DNA from: a virus
Virus record (IMG/VR): IMGVR_UViG_3300003322_000224
Span: 1 to 35,773 of that record
Direction: 5' to 3' (one strand)
DNA length: 35,773 nt
This document shows positions 1 through 5,718 of the stretch, in pieces. Every line of letters begins with the position of its first letter. Position 1 is the first letter of the stretch. The notes under the pieces are model-generated. The model saw only the letters and a list, made by a program, of their open reading frames with translations, had not been told where the DNA came from and made no database searches. The translations under genes were made by a program, and so were the position numbers.

Positions 1-138
1 GAACCCGGCACATTCCCGCTGGTTAATGGCGCTCCCTCCCGAGTGGGACGACTGCGCGCCTACGGCAACGCGATCAATCTCGAGCAAGCGGCCGAGTTCA
101 TCGGCGCCGCGCTCGAAGCGATCGAGGTGACGGTATGA
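1..138 (+). CDS. DNA cytosine-5 methyltransferase, C-terminal end (partial)
   Basis: An open frame enters from the left edge and ends at the TGA at 136-138, giving the last 45 residues of a protein. The piece contains [12 protein letters not shown], which matches motif X and the C-terminal end of C5-cytosine DNA methyltransferases, where a GN-A/S-I/V motif closes the SAM pocket. Phage enzymes of this type methylate their own DNA and usually protect it from host restriction. The catalytic PCQ and ENV motifs lie outside the window, so activity cannot be judged. The next gene starts inside its stop codon (ATGA overlap), so both belong to the same early operon. Confidence 0.85.
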   Translation, partial: EPGTFPLVNGAPSRVGRLRAYGNAINLEQAAEFIGAALEAIEVTV

Positions 139-1232
139 CCGACCTTCCGCAACCCCTCACGCCGGCCGACTGCGACCTCCGCGACTTTCCGTACATGCCG
201 CTCGACGTGCTGCGCCTTCGCGATAGCGATCTGGCCGCGCGCACGAGTGGAGAGGAGTTCCGTTGCGCTGTGCTGCTGTGGTGCGCTTCATGGCATCAAG
301 TGCCCGCCGCGTCGCTTCCTGATGACGACGTCAACCTCGCTCAGTACGCCGGATTCGGTCGTGCCATCGATCAGTGGCTGCAGCACAAGGAAGGTGCAAT
401 GCGCGGCTGGGTCAAGTGCTCAGACGGGCGCCTATATCACGCCGTCGTCGCCGAAAAGGCTAATGAAGCGTGGCAGCAAAAGCACGTCAAGGCGCACGAA
501 AAACTGGGCGAGCGTATCCGCAAACGCAACAAAGTGAGGGCGGAAAAAGGCCAATCTCCGTTGGAAATTCCGGATGTGGATAACTGGATTTCCATGGGTC
601 GTCCGGTGGAACGCGATCTTTTTCCGGAGGAATTTGCAGCATCTTCCGCCGGAAATAAGAAGGCTTCCGCCGGAAAAGATATGAGCGGTGTCCGGAACGG
701 TAGCCAAATTCCGCCGGAAAACGCTCTTAAGGGAACAGAACAGAACAGAACGGAACGGAAAGATAAAACCATAGGTTCTAACGACGACGGTGGTACGCCT
801 CCCGCGCGAGACGAAAAATCGCACGCTGCCGCCGTCGAGGTTTCGAAATCGCTGCGCGAATGGGAAAAAGCGCGCGGCAAGTTTCCGCGAAACATCACGC
901 CCAGCCAAGAGCAGGTGATCGAGCTGGCCGCCTTGGAGCCGACGCCCGACGAGCTGCGCAAGGCCTACGAACTGGCCGTCGAGGCACGCGAGAACGCAAG
1001 CGACCCCGGACCGATCAACGCAGCATTCGTGCGCACGAAGCTCGAGCAGCTTCGCCGGCCGCCGCCACCCAAGCGCGAACCGCAACTCTCGCTGCAAGCC
1101 ATGACTGACGCTCAGCGCGACGCGGTTGCTCGCGATCTCGGAATCAGCGGGGCCCGTGCGGGCGAGTCTCGCGATGCGTTCATTGCCCGCATCCAGGCCA
1201 AACGCGCCGAGGCGCAGGGAGCGACAGCATGA
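135..1232 (+). CDS. DUF1376 (YdaU-like) phage replication-region protein
   Basis: A 365-residue protein. The first 110 residues (TPADCDLRDFPYMPLDVLRL, then a WCASWHQVPAASLPDDD-type segment) are the DUF1376 domain found in lambdoid phage replication modules in the place of lambda O or a DnaT/primosome loader. The middle (about 120-220) is charged and low in complexity. The C-terminal half has short helical segments. Nothing catalytic is visible, so a role in origin binding or helicase loading is inferred from position and family. Its own coding sequence carries a phased repeat array (556-719) and an AT-richer purine tract, as the lambda O gene carries the lambda origin. It overlaps the genes before and after by ATGA. 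Confidence 0.85.
   Translation: MTDLPQPLTPADCDLRDFPYMPLDVLRLRDSDLAARTSGEEFRCAVLLWCASWHQVPAASLPDDDVNLAQYAGFGRAIDQWLQHKEGAMRGWVKCSDGRLYHAVVAEKANEAWQQKHVKAHEKLGERIRKRNKVRAEKGQSPLEIPDVDNWISMGRPVERDLFPEEFAASSAGNKKASAGKDMSGVRNGSQIPPENALKGTEQNRTERKDKTIGSNDDGGTPPARDEKSHAAAVEVSKSLREWEKARGKFPRNITPSQEQVIELAALEPTPDELRKAYELAVEARENASDPGPINAAFVRTKLEQLRRPPPPKREPQLSLQAMTDAQRDAVARDLGISGARAGESRDAFIARIQAKRAEAQGATA
556..719 (+). repeat. Iteron array, candidate replication origin
   Basis: Three exact copies of the palindrome TTCCGCCGGAA lie at 644-654, 665-675 and 709-719. Degenerate copies matching TCCGnnGGAA lie at 556-566, 601-611 and 622-632, and a half copy (CCGGAA) ends at 697. Start positions 601, 622, 644, 665, (687) and 709 step by 21-22 bp, two helical turns, so all sites face one side of the helix. 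A 22-bp step is not a multiple of three and the copies fall in different codon phases, so the repeats are kept at DNA level rather than as a protein repeat. The probable binder is the DUF1376 protein encoded here. The origin role is inference. Confidence 0.65.
733..780 (+). repeat. Pentanucleotide purine repeat and AT-richer stretch beside the iterons
   Basis: Six tandem five-base units run from 733 to 762: GAACA three times, GAACG twice, then GAAAG. AT-rich sequence (ATAAAACC...) follows to 780. Over 721-780 only 25 of 60 bases are G or C, clearly below the surrounding sequence. A repetitive, strand-asymmetric, easily melted tract directly next to iterons fits a DNA unwinding element. It is translated as part of the DUF1376 gene. 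Confidence 0.5.
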
Positions 1233-1696
1233 GCGACGCCGGCGAATGGGGCATGTGCGCCGCTCACGGATGCCCGCTGCTGGGCACGCTGGTCGCCTCG
1301 CCCTGGTACTGCTTTTGCCACCACGGCCGACCGAACGGCGCGAATGACGCAATCACCGCTCGCCTTCGCAGCGACGAGCTTTCGGCGATTGTGCAGGCCA
1401 CGCTCGACATTCGGCGATGCGCCAGCTCGTTTCGCGACTACCCCGATGTATATCGATCGCTTCAGCAACGGCTTATCCAAGCCGATCGTCGCGACCTTCT
1501 GCTCGGTGATGCTGACTGCTCGCCTCATCGCCCAGGCAAGCCGATCGTGAAGCAATGGCTCGCCAGGCTCGAGCGCGAACTCATCAAAGCCACGGCCGAC
1601 AGCGGCAGGCAGCAAGGCCTTTCGGGAATCGTGCCGACGGCGCCCGTCATCGGGCCAACGCATGCACTGCAGCACTACTCGGAGCGCGCCGAATGA
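1229..1696 (+). CDS. Hypothetical phage protein, Cys/His-rich N-terminus
   Basis: 155 residues, not recognised as a named family. The N-terminus holds Cys and His residues (CAAHGCP near residue 10, then CFCHHG near residue 28) spaced in a way that could bind one zinc ion. The remainder looks helical and charged. The start codon overlaps the DUF1376 stop (ATGA at 1229-1232), so translation is probably coupled. The position between a replication gene and a winged-helix protein suggests a DNA-metabolism accessory role, which is inference only. Confidence 0.7.
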   Translation: MSDAGEWGMCAAHGCPLLGTLVASPWYCFCHHGRPNGANDAITARLRSDELSAIVQATLDIRRCASSFRDYPDVYRSLQQRLIQADRRDLLLGDADCSPHRPGKPIVKQWLARLERELIKATADSGRQQGLSGIVPTAPVIGPTHALQHYSERAE

Positions 1697-1764
1697 CCGC
1701 CACCACGCGCCTGCGCGCGATTCTTCACCCCCGAAAAGGAGGAAATCATGACAAGCACGAATGA
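1693..1764 (+). CDS. Possible 23-residue leader or coupling peptide
   Basis: A short frame starts with ATG overlapping the previous stop (ATGA at 1693-1696) and ends at 1764. It runs over the strong ribosome binding site AAAGGAGGAAATC of the next gene and stops 17 bases inside it. The peptide (start MTATTRLRAILHPRKGG) has no recognisable domain. It may only keep ribosomes moving across the junction. It may equally be chance. Confidence 0.25.
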   Translation: MTATTRLRAILHPRKGGNHDKHE

Positions 1765-2122
1765 GCCGGGTCCGACGCGGCTTTCGGCAAAACAACGGCA
1801 ACTCACGGACGATCGCGTTTGCGCTCTCCTTGAGGAATCCGGCGTGATGTCGGTTGAGCAACTCGTCGCAAAGACGAAGTTCGCACGCTCTACGGTGAAA
1901 CTGTCGGTCGAGCGATTGCGCAAGGACGGCGTTGTTCGCAAATTGCCCAAGAAGCGAGCCTGCGGAAGACGTGGAATTTTTGCGTGCGTCTACGAGTTGG
2001 GTTGCGAAGAGGACTTGCCGATCAGGCGCGCGCCGGTCAAATTCGCGCCATTCCGACACCCGCAGGATATTGCCTTCTTCGGGCTGCCGAAAACAGCGGT
2101 GCATCAGCGGGAGGCAGCGTGA
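1748..2122 (+). CDS. Winged helix-turn-helix DNA-binding protein
   Basis: 124 residues. Residues about 20-70 form a winged-helix pattern: a helix with DDRVCALLEESG, a second (SVEQLVAKTKFARSTVK) with the recognition segment, then a basic wing (RKLPKKRACGRRG). The C-terminal 45 residues are not recognised. The start is the ATG at 1748, directly behind a near-perfect AAAGGAGGAAATC ribosome binding site. Its stop overlaps the GTG start of the RuvC-like gene. It is probably a phage transcription or replication regulator; the target is unknown. Confidence 0.75.
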   Translation: MTSTNEPGPTRLSAKQRQLTDDRVCALLEESGVMSVEQLVAKTKFARSTVKLSVERLRKDGVVRKLPKKRACGRRGIFACVYELGCEEDLPIRRAPVKFAPFRHPQDIAFFGLPKTAVHQREAA

Positions 2123-2613
2123 GCTTTCTGATCGGGTGCGACCCGGGTTTGACTGGTGCCATCACATCGCTCGACCATCACGGCCACCTGCGGGCGGTCG
2201 TCGACCTGCCGACATGCCCGATCGAGACGGCCGGCCCGCAGTCCAAGATCAAGCGCAAGATCGACGCGCGAGCACTGCGCGCCATCCTGCGAGAACTGGT
2301 GCCGGCCGACGAACGCGCGATGTTCGTCATCGAGGACATGCAGCTGCTCGGCGGCTCGTCGGTGCAGACGATGGGCGCGCTGGCGCATACGCGGGGCGTT
2401 ATCGAGGCCGTGGCGCTGCTGTGTGACCTCGACGTTAGGTTCGTGCGTCCACAGGCGTGGAAGCGCTTCTACGGGCTTGGGAGCGACAAGACGGCGGCGC
2501 TGGCGGCCGCGCGAACGATGTGGTGCGGACACGATGATTTCAAGCGGGCGAAGGATCACAACCGCGCCGAGGCGGCGCTCATCGCGCATTTCGCGCTTAG
2601 GACGATGGCGTGA
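2119..2613 (+). CDS. RuvC-like Holliday junction resolvase
   Basis: 164 residues from a GTG start at 2119 that overlaps the upstream stop (GTGA). The fold signature is RNase H/RuvC: FLIGCDPGLTGA with D8, then FVIEDMQ with E72, then a C-terminal DHNRAEAALIAHFAL segment supplying D146 and E151 as likely metal ligands. Enzymes of this family cut four-way junctions symmetrically. In phages they clear branched replication or recombination intermediates before packaging. The frame stays open upstream to 1984, but that stretch lies inside the winged-helix gene and does not look like this family, so the GTG was chosen. The Sak4-like recombinase in the left arm is a natural partner. Confidence 0.85.
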   Translation: MSFLIGCDPGLTGAITSLDHHGHLRAVVDLPTCPIETAGPQSKIKRKIDARALRAILRELVPADERAMFVIEDMQLLGGSSVQTMGALAHTRGVIEAVALLCDLDVRFVRPQAWKRFYGLGSDKTAALAAARTMWCGHDDFKRAKDHNRAEAALIAHFALRTMA

Positions 2614-2870
2614 TGGCCGCGCAACTCACGCCCGTTCAGTTGGCCGGCATGCTCCCGCGCGACGAGCGCTTCCGCGAGTTCGTAAGCCAGTACATGGTTC
2701 CACCGCGCATGCCCAGCGTCGACGAAGCGGCGCACTTCATCCGCGTCGCGTGCGAGGTCGAGAGCCGTCGGGAGATCGCACAGAGTGCGCGCGCCGCGGC
2801 GGCGTTCCACCGTTTCATCTGCCGGCCGTTCTCGGCTTGGCAGGAAAAGCAGACTCACGTTGAGGTATGA
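2613..2870 (+). CDS. Hypothetical small phage protein
   Basis: 85 residues from the ATG at 2613, which shares one base with the upstream TGA; a GTG one codon earlier (2610) is an alternative start. The protein is largely helical (LTPVQLAGMLPRDERFREFV...) with no motif I recognise. It lies tightly between the RuvC-like gene and the Q-like gene, and the next ATG follows its stop directly. Conserved proteins of this size are common between the resolvase and the late regulator in phages of this group. Confidence 0.7.
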   Translation: MAAQLTPVQLAGMLPRDERFREFVSQYMVPPRMPSVDEAAHFIRVACEVESRREIAQSARAAAAFHRFICRPFSAWQEKQTHVEV

Positions 2871-3293
2871 ATGGATCTGGCGACGCTTGAGCCAAGGCTG
2901 GAAAATTGGGCGCGCGCGCAGTGGTCTAGCGGCTATGAGCCCGGCCGCGCCGCGTCGGCGGAGGGAATGTGGCGTGGCGGAGGCTGGCGCGAACTGCGAG
3001 CCGCGCCTGATCCCATCGACGCTCGCGACGCCGCCCTCGTCAACGCCGCATGGCAGCGCCTGATGCCGCTTGATCGCGACGTGCTGCGTATGCACTACGT
3101 CTGGCGGGCTCGCTCGTCGTTCATCTGCCGCCGGCTCAAGCTCAAGCAAGGGCACGGATACGAGCACGTGTGGGATTTCGCGCTCTACCACGCGCATCAA
3201 GCGATCGCAGCCATGCTTGACAAAATCGATGACCTTGCGAAACCCATACGCTGTGCCTATAATCGCGACCAGATTACCGAATCCGTCGATTGA
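2871..3293 (+). CDS. Probable Q-like late-gene regulator (antiterminator)
   Basis: 140 residues. The core (about 55-120) has MPLDRDVLRMHYVWRARS followed by SFICRRLKLKQ and a WDFALYHAHQAI helix. This is the sigma-region-4-like or helix-turn-helix arrangement of phage proteins usually annotated as antiterminator Q-like. It is the last early gene before the terminase, the position of Q in lambdoid phages. A strong promoter lies inside its 3' end and is followed at once by terminators, exactly where a Q-type factor would act. The Q assignment rests on position and the promoter/terminator layout as much as on sequence. A transcription activator is the main alternative. Confidence 0.6.
   Translation: MDLATLEPRLENWARAQWSSGYEPGRAASAEGMWRGGGWRELRAAPDPIDARDAALVNAAWQRLMPLDRDVLRMHYVWRARSSFICRRLKLKQGHGYEHVWDFALYHAHQAIAAMLDKIDDLAKPIRCAYNRDQITESVD
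3235..3263 (+). promoter_or_regulatory. Late promoter, sigma70 type (pR'-like)
   Basis: TTGCGA at 3235-3240 (4 of 6 to consensus) is followed, after exactly 17 bases, by a perfect TATAAT at 3258-3263. Transcription would start near 3270, inside the last codons of the Q-like gene, and run into two hairpins before the first late gene. No equally good promoter is apparent elsewhere on this strand in the late operon. Confidence 0.7.
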
Positions 3294-3299
3294 CGAGTG

Positions 3300-3324
3300 A
3301 AGCGACCGCAGTAGGGGTCGCTTT
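3300..3324 (+). terminator. Hairpin with short T-run, first part of a tR'-like terminator
   Basis: AGCGACC at 3301-3307 pairs with GGTCGCT at 3316-3322 across an 8-base loop; one more A-T pair extends the stem. It is followed by a few Ts. The T-run is weak, so it may act as a pause or as part of the leader structure rather than as a full terminator. Confidence 0.5.
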
Positions 3325-3339
3325 CGCCCGAAAATCCCG

Positions 3340-3378
3340 AAGCCCGCCTGGCCCTAAGCCTCGCGGGCTTTTGCTTTT
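3340..3378 (+). terminator. Rho-independent terminator in the late leader (tR'-like)
   Basis: AAGCCCGC at 3340-3347 pairs with GCGGGCTT at 3363-3370, followed by a T-rich tail (TTGCTTTT to 3378). It ends 10 bases before the first late start codon. With the promoter at 3235-3263 it would release a leader RNA of about 100 bases unless RNA polymerase is antiterminated. Confidence 0.75.
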
Positions 3379-3388
3379 GGAGCCCAAG

Positions 3389-3655
3389 ATGGCGAAATTG
3401 AGCACCGCGCAGCGCAAATCGATGCCCGCCAAGGAATTTGCCGGCGGCAAGCCCAAGGGCGATGCGACCGGACGATTTCCGCTGAACGACAAAGCGCACG
3501 TCAAGGCGGCCGAGTCGTACGAGCGCTTCGCCACCCCGGCCGAGAAGAAGAAAATCGACGCGGCGGCGTCCAAGGACTTCCCGAAGGGCAAGAAGGCGAG
3601 CTCCGATGGCAAGAAGGTCGGCGCGCGCCTTGCAGGATACAAGTCGGGGTATTGA
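3389..3655 (+). CDS. Small basic phage protein, DUF6582-like
   Basis: 88 residues from the ATG at 3389, behind a GGAG site. The protein is lysine-rich (MAKLSTAQRKSMPAKEFAGG, then RFPLNDKAHVKAAESY). The F-P-x-x-D-x-x-H-x-x-A-A pattern resembles the DUF6582 group found next to terminases and in phage capsid genes. Function is unknown. The frame is open further upstream, but that would run through the leader terminators. It is the first gene of the late operon. Confidence 0.7.
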   Translation: MAKLSTAQRKSMPAKEFAGGKPKGDATGRFPLNDKAHVKAAESYERFATPAEKKKIDAAASKDFPKGKKASSDGKKVGARLAGYKSGY

Positions 3656-3658
3656 GCA

Positions 3659-4048
3659 ATGGGTGCGCCTTCTACGTTTTCTCAAGCCTTGTTCGACCGG
3701 ATCTGCGAGCAAATGGCCGAGGGAAAGAGCTTGCGCGCGATTTGCAAGGCGAAGGACATGCCGAACCGGCGCACTGTGAGCGACTGGCTCGCGAAGGACG
3801 AAAAGCTGGCCAAGCAATATGCCGCAGCCATTGAGGCGCGCGCGGAGCACTACTTCGACGAGATCATCGATATTGCCGACAGCAAATCGGATCCGCAGAA
3901 GACCCGCGTTCAGATCGACGCCCGCAAATGGGTGCTCGCGCGCATGAATCCGAAGAAGTATGGCGACAAGTTCACGCAGGAACTCACGGGTGCCGAGGGT
4001 GGGCCGCTCGTCGTCAAGATCGTGCGGCATGGGGATGAGGATGCCTGA
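3659..4048 (+). CDS. Terminase small subunit
   Basis: 129 residues. The N-terminal part (about 10-50: FSQALFDRICEQMAEGKSLR, then NRRTVSDWLAKD) is a helix-turn-helix of the type used by small terminase subunits to recognise the packaging site. A helical oligomerisation segment follows (HYFDEIIDIAD), then the typical RVQIDARKWVLARMNPKKYG stretch. It works with the large subunit to start DNA packaging. The large-subunit gene overlaps its 3' end by 8 bases. Confidence 0.85.
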   Translation: MGAPSTFSQALFDRICEQMAEGKSLRAICKAKDMPNRRTVSDWLAKDEKLAKQYAAAIEARAEHYFDEIIDIADSKSDPQKTRVQIDARKWVLARMNPKKYGDKFTQELTGAEGGPLVVKIVRHGDEDA

Positions 4049-5480
4049 GATAGTCCTCCCGGCCCACGGCTGGAAGCCTCGCAAGCATCAGCGCAAGGCA
4101 TGGACGTATCTGGAGAACGGCGGACGCTACCTCTATCAAATCGCGCATCGGCGCTGGGGCAAGGACGATATTGCGCTGCGCTGGACGAGCGTCGCGGCGT
4201 TCGAGCGCGTCGGCGCCTACTGGCATCTGCTGCCGGAAGCGGCGCACGCGCGCAAGGCGATCTGGACGGCTGTGAACCCGCACACGGGCATGCGTCGTAT
4301 CGACGAAGCATTCCCGCATGCGCTGCGAAAGACCACGCGCGAGCAGGAAATGTTCATCGAATTTCTGAACGGCTCGACATGGCAGGTGGGGGGGAGCGAT
4401 CGATACAACACGCTCGTGGGCTCATCTCCGGCGGGCGTGGTTTTCTCCGAATGGGCGCTCGCCAATCCAGCGGCGTGGGCCTATGTGCGCCCGATCCTGC
4501 TGGAAAACGGCGGATGGTCGGCGTTCATCACGACGCCTCGGGGGCATAACCATGCAGAGCGCATGCTCAAGGCCGCACGCAACATGCCGGGCGCGTTTGC
4601 CGATGTGTCGCCGGCCACCGAGACGGGCATCTTCTCGCCCGAAGCGCTCGAACAGGAGCGCCTGTCGCTGATCGCCGAATACGGCCCGGAGTTCGGGCAG
4701 TCGATCTTCGACCAGGAGTACATGTGCAGCTTCGACGCGGCCGTGCTGGGCGCCTATTACACGGCATGGATTGTCCAGGTACGGGCCGAGAAGCGCATCC
4801 AAGAGGTCAAGGTCGATGCTGCACTGCCAGTGCATTTCGCCTTCGACATTGGGCGCACGGACGATACGAGCATTTGGCCGTTCCAAGTTCCATGGAAAGC
4901 GCTCCACGTGAACGGATTCCATTCGAGTAACGGCAAGGACGTGGGCTTCTATCTCGAATGGCTGTGGGCCTTCCTGCAGGAGCGCGGCGCGAAGCTCGGC
5001 AAGCTCTATCTCCCGCACGACGCCAAGGCCAAGACGCTCGCGAGCATGGGCAAGAGCGTAATGGAGCAATTCATCGAGGGCGTCGAGAAGGATGGACACA
5101 AGATTCCGGGCGTCGGCTGGGGGCACGTCGAGATCGTGCCGAATTTGAGCGTACAGGACGGCATCCAGGCGGTCCGCACGATGTTTCCGCGCGTCTACTT
5201 CGACAAGTCGTGCGACACGGACGATTCGGCCGGCTTCACCGGCATCGAGGCGCTGTCGCAATACAAGCGCGAGTACGACGCGGACCACAAGGTCTTTCGC
5301 GAAAAGCCGCTGCACGACTGGTGCTCGAACCCTGCGGATGCATTCCGCATGCTCGCGGTCGCCTATCAGGCCGAAAAAGCCGCAGCGCCCCCTCCGCCCC
5401 CTCCGAAATACCCCCTCGATCTCTCGATTGACCAACTCATCGCCCGCCAGCGCGCCAAGCGCATAGCCGAGGAAGCCTGA
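4041..5480 (+). CDS. Terminase large subunit
   Basis: 479 residues. The packaging ATPase has a deviant Walker A (RRWGKDD, residues 37-43), a Walker B with catalytic Glu (VVFSE, 133-137) and the coupling motif TTPRG (164-168). The C-terminal RNase H-like nuclease shows the acidic residues D269 (AFDIGRTDD), D327 (LPHDAK) and D426/D433 (LHDWCSNPADAF). Together they translocate DNA into the prohead and cut it. In-frame ATGs at 4029 and 4035 are alternative starts; 4041 was chosen as the most conserved-looking. A proline run near residue 450 leads to a short helical tail. The WGKD-type Walker A is typical of podovirus-like and GTA-like terminases. Confidence 0.93.
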   Translation: MPEIVLPAHGWKPRKHQRKAWTYLENGGRYLYQIAHRRWGKDDIALRWTSVAAFERVGAYWHLLPEAAHARKAIWTAVNPHTGMRRIDEAFPHALRKTTREQEMFIEFLNGSTWQVGGSDRYNTLVGSSPAGVVFSEWALANPAAWAYVRPILLENGGWSAFITTPRGHNHAERMLKAARNMPGAFADVSPATETGIFSPEALEQERLSLIAEYGPEFGQSIFDQEYMCSFDAAVLGAYYTAWIVQVRAEKRIQEVKVDAALPVHFAFDIGRTDDTSIWPFQVPWKALHVNGFHSSNGKDVGFYLEWLWAFLQERGAKLGKLYLPHDAKAKTLASMGKSVMEQFIEGVEKDGHKIPGVGWGHVEIVPNLSVQDGIQAVRTMFPRVYFDKSCDTDDSAGFTGIEALSQYKREYDADHKVFREKPLHDWCSNPADAFRMLAVAYQAEKAAAPPPPPPKYPLDLSIDQLIARQRAKRIAEEA

Positions 5481-5481
5481 C

Positions 5482-5718
5482 ATGCAAACAGGACCGTTTT
5501 CGACCTACGATACCGCCGCGGCCGTGACGCCGAGCGACACGACGGCGGTCACTTTCCGCGCGCTTTGGGTGGGCGGCGCCGGCAATGTAGCCGTCGTCAC
5601 CGAGGGGGGCAATAGCGTGACATTCACGGCTGTCCCCGCTGGCACCCTGCTCCCGGTCGCCGTGCAAACCGTCAAGTCAACGGGCACGACGGCCACGAAC
5701 ATGGTGGGGCTCGCGTAA
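5482..5718 (+). CDS. Spike-base-like small beta protein (RCAP_Rcc01079-type)
   Basis: 78 residues, beta-rich. The pattern TPSDTTAVTFRALWVGGAGN followed by VTFTAVPAGTLLPVAVQTV and TTATNMVGL matches small proteins annotated as spike base protein of the gene transfer agent type. It would form a trimeric beta base on a capsid or tail spike. It lies between terminase and portal, an odd place for a spike component. The family call is from memory of the pattern. Confidence 0.6.
   Translation: MQTGPFSTYDTAAAVTPSDTTAVTFRALWVGGAGNVAVVTEGGNSVTFTAVPAGTLLPVAVQTVKSTGTTATNMVGLA

Noticed and set aside
432-1352. Long open frame on the minus strand opposite the DUF1376 gene (306 codons).
   Set aside because: It is arginine/leucine-rich shadow sequence with no domain, no ribosome site and full overlap with a recognised gene.
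3217-3222. Perfect TTGACA as the -35 box of the late promoter.
   Set aside because: It lies 35 bases from the TATAAT and no -10 box is at the correct distance; TTGCGA at 3235 has exact 17-base spacing.
4422-5483. 353-codon minus-strand frame opposite the terminase large subunit.
   Set aside because: The plus strand has all terminase motifs; the reverse frame is open because of GC-rich third positions.
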